A stretch of DNA of 64,000 nucleotides from Nautilus pompilius (taxonomy: Eukaryota; Mollusca; Cephalopoda; Nautilida; Nautilidae), in contig JACATO010001085.1 in NCBI GenBank assembly GCA_018389105.1, positions 930,001-994,000 on the forward strand, read 5' to 3'. A model generated the notes under the pieces. It saw only the letters and a program-made list of their open reading frames with translations, had not been told where the DNA came from and did not search any database. This document shows, in pieces, positions 62,955 through 64,000 of this stretch. Position numbers and translations under genes: made by a program. Position 1 is the first letter of the stretch; each line of letters begins with the position of its first letter.

Positions 62955-63589
62955 GTAAGTAGTAAATGACACTTGCTCGACTATCGAAGTATCTGATATA
63001 TGGTTATGTATAAATTATGATAATATTGCGAATAGAATGTCTACGATTTATTATTTGGGGGGTGAAAGTTTTGAATTATACGTGATAAATGTTATATGGT
63101 TATTGCTCTGCCGCAGAGTGAATTAATAAAAAAAACTTAGTTAAAGTCGGATAAAATGAAGTCAGGAGAACCAACCGACAAAAAAGGTACGAGCTACAGT
63201 CGCGGATATGTATAATCTGGTAGATAAAATGGAATAAGTAAAATGTTTCACATTTCTGCTTAAGAATAATGTCTGTCAGCAAATCAAAACAAAATGAATT
63301 TTTAGAAAAGAAAATCTGGATATCTCGTTAGCTTTCATTGCCGAGACCAGGCTGGTCCAACTTTTTCCCTGCTGAGAGCTGGGCTAATGATCAGCAAATC
63401 TTCCATAGGATGAAATGTTAAAATTGTAGATGTACCAGACATCCTTTTATATGCTTATAACACAACTTCAGATGAATGCAGCAAGAATATAATGAAAAAA
63501 TGTACTTTCAATTAGTCATTACGTAACATCACAGTCGATGATACACCTGTACATTTTTATCTTTGACTAAATTTGCATTGTCAGGGGAG

Positions 63590-63965
63590 ATACTTGTAGC
63601 AAGATGATTCTGCTCTTTTGTTTTGACTTTATAAGGTTCATAGTTGAGGAGGTGCCTTCACAAAGATAGGTACTGCCAGACATCAAAAGAATCTTCATTC
63701 AAAAGTCATGCAGTTTGGGGTAGCAATCTTTATGAATTGTTTCCCAAAATTCTTCACATCTAATAAGATGCCTTTTTGCTTGGAAGAGTGGAAAACTCTG
63801 TATCTCACAGTTCTGTTAGATTCTGGCTTGGCTATTCCTCTATTTTCACACTCATAAGGCCATTGAGCAGACATAAGCTATTGCTTAGTTTCTGAAAGCC
63901 TTTGATTCTGCTTATAAATTCAGTTTGAAGTTCAAAAATGATTTTCTCAAACTCTTTGAAGCATG
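63590..63965 (-). mobile_element. decayed hAT transposase C-terminal part, reverse strand
   Basis: On the minus strand, 63684-63620 reads MSGSTYLCEGTSSTMNLIKS, matching the hAT dimerisation block (F.STY.CE..FS.MN.IKSK.RSRL). Upstream on that strand (63960-63880) an EFEKIIFELQTEFISRIKGF frame fits the GTF2IRD2/ZBED-type hAT family, where a helical segment lies before this block. Stops and frameshifts lie between the two. It sits in UNC80 intron 2; whether it continues past the window end is not visible. Confidence 0.65.
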
Positions 63966-64000
63966 TATGCTTCCTCAACTTTCTGTTCTAACCCTTTACA

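Noticed and set aside
63921..63945. Possible UNC80 third exon (AG followed by TTTGAAGTT)
   Set aside because: In phase 0 it meets TGA after five codons, does not continue the family sequence, and lies in the hAT fragment.
1..64000. CRISPR array, operon or phage-like system
   Set aside because: No regularly spaced repeats, no ribosome binding sites, no tightly packed frames; introns and animal transposons show the DNA is eukaryotic.

Overview
The window looks like nuclear DNA of an invertebrate animal. It is strongly A+T-rich (about two thirds by eye), has spliced genes with canonical GT/AG junctions, very long introns, many microsatellites and a dense layer of decayed transposable elements. 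There are no bacterial features such as operons or ribosome binding sites. The repeat mix (tRNA-headed SINEs, a Tx1/L1-like LINE, KRBA2-type integrase, BED-finger hAT, Tc1 and mariner-like elements, Tigger/pogo non-autonomous elements) together with huge introns would suit a mollusc, perhaps a cephalopod. That placement is inference and is not proven by any single sequence here.

Two protein-coding genes can be recognised, both on the + strand and both incomplete in the window. (1) The 14-kDa phosphohistidine phosphatase gene (PHPT1 / janus family): an internal exon at 12937-13061 and the terminal exon with stop codon at 48872-48964. They are separated by a phase-0 intron of about 35.8 kb. The upstream exons, including the one that should carry the catalytic histidine, were not found between 1 and 12936 and probably lie left of the window. 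(2) The first two coding exons of UNC80, a very large subunit of the NALCN sodium-leak channel complex, at 62532-62623 and 62906-62954. A G+C-richer promoter/5' leader lies just before them (about 62280-62531) and holds a 10-codon upstream ORF. The rest of UNC80 lies right of the window. The two genes are head-to-tail and about 13 kb apart.

Region by region: 1-12936 is probably upstream PHPT1 intron or intergenic DNA, with a SINE (918-1090), a decayed mariner-like transposase (3480-4400), a retroelement fragment (10395-10760) and a Tigger-like element (10854-11449). The long PHPT1 intron (13062-48871) holds SINEs, a KRBA2-like integrase remnant (about 19555-20290), a reverse-strand hAT transposase (about 26150-28000), a short fold-back MITE (36076-36288), two Tigger-like elements (about 38676-38800 and 40442-40931), a Tc1 transposase (about 43190-44110) and many simple repeats. 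The intergenic part holds a terminal-inverted-repeat element with a visible 4-bp target duplication (49825-50602), a LINE of about 4.5 kb (51350-55930) and a forward SINE (60105-60310). UNC80 intron 2 carries a second reverse-strand hAT fragment running towards the window end.

Every transposase, integrase and reverse transcriptase seen is broken by stops and frameshifts, so the elements look like fossils. No tRNA, rRNA, CRISPR or operon-like system was found, and no clear new multi-gene system. The most interesting leads are the Tigger2-like element that looks close to vertebrate copies, the UNC80 leader uORF, a 54-nt in-frame candidate exon in the PHPT1 intron, and the recurring SINE family with a shared 3' tail.
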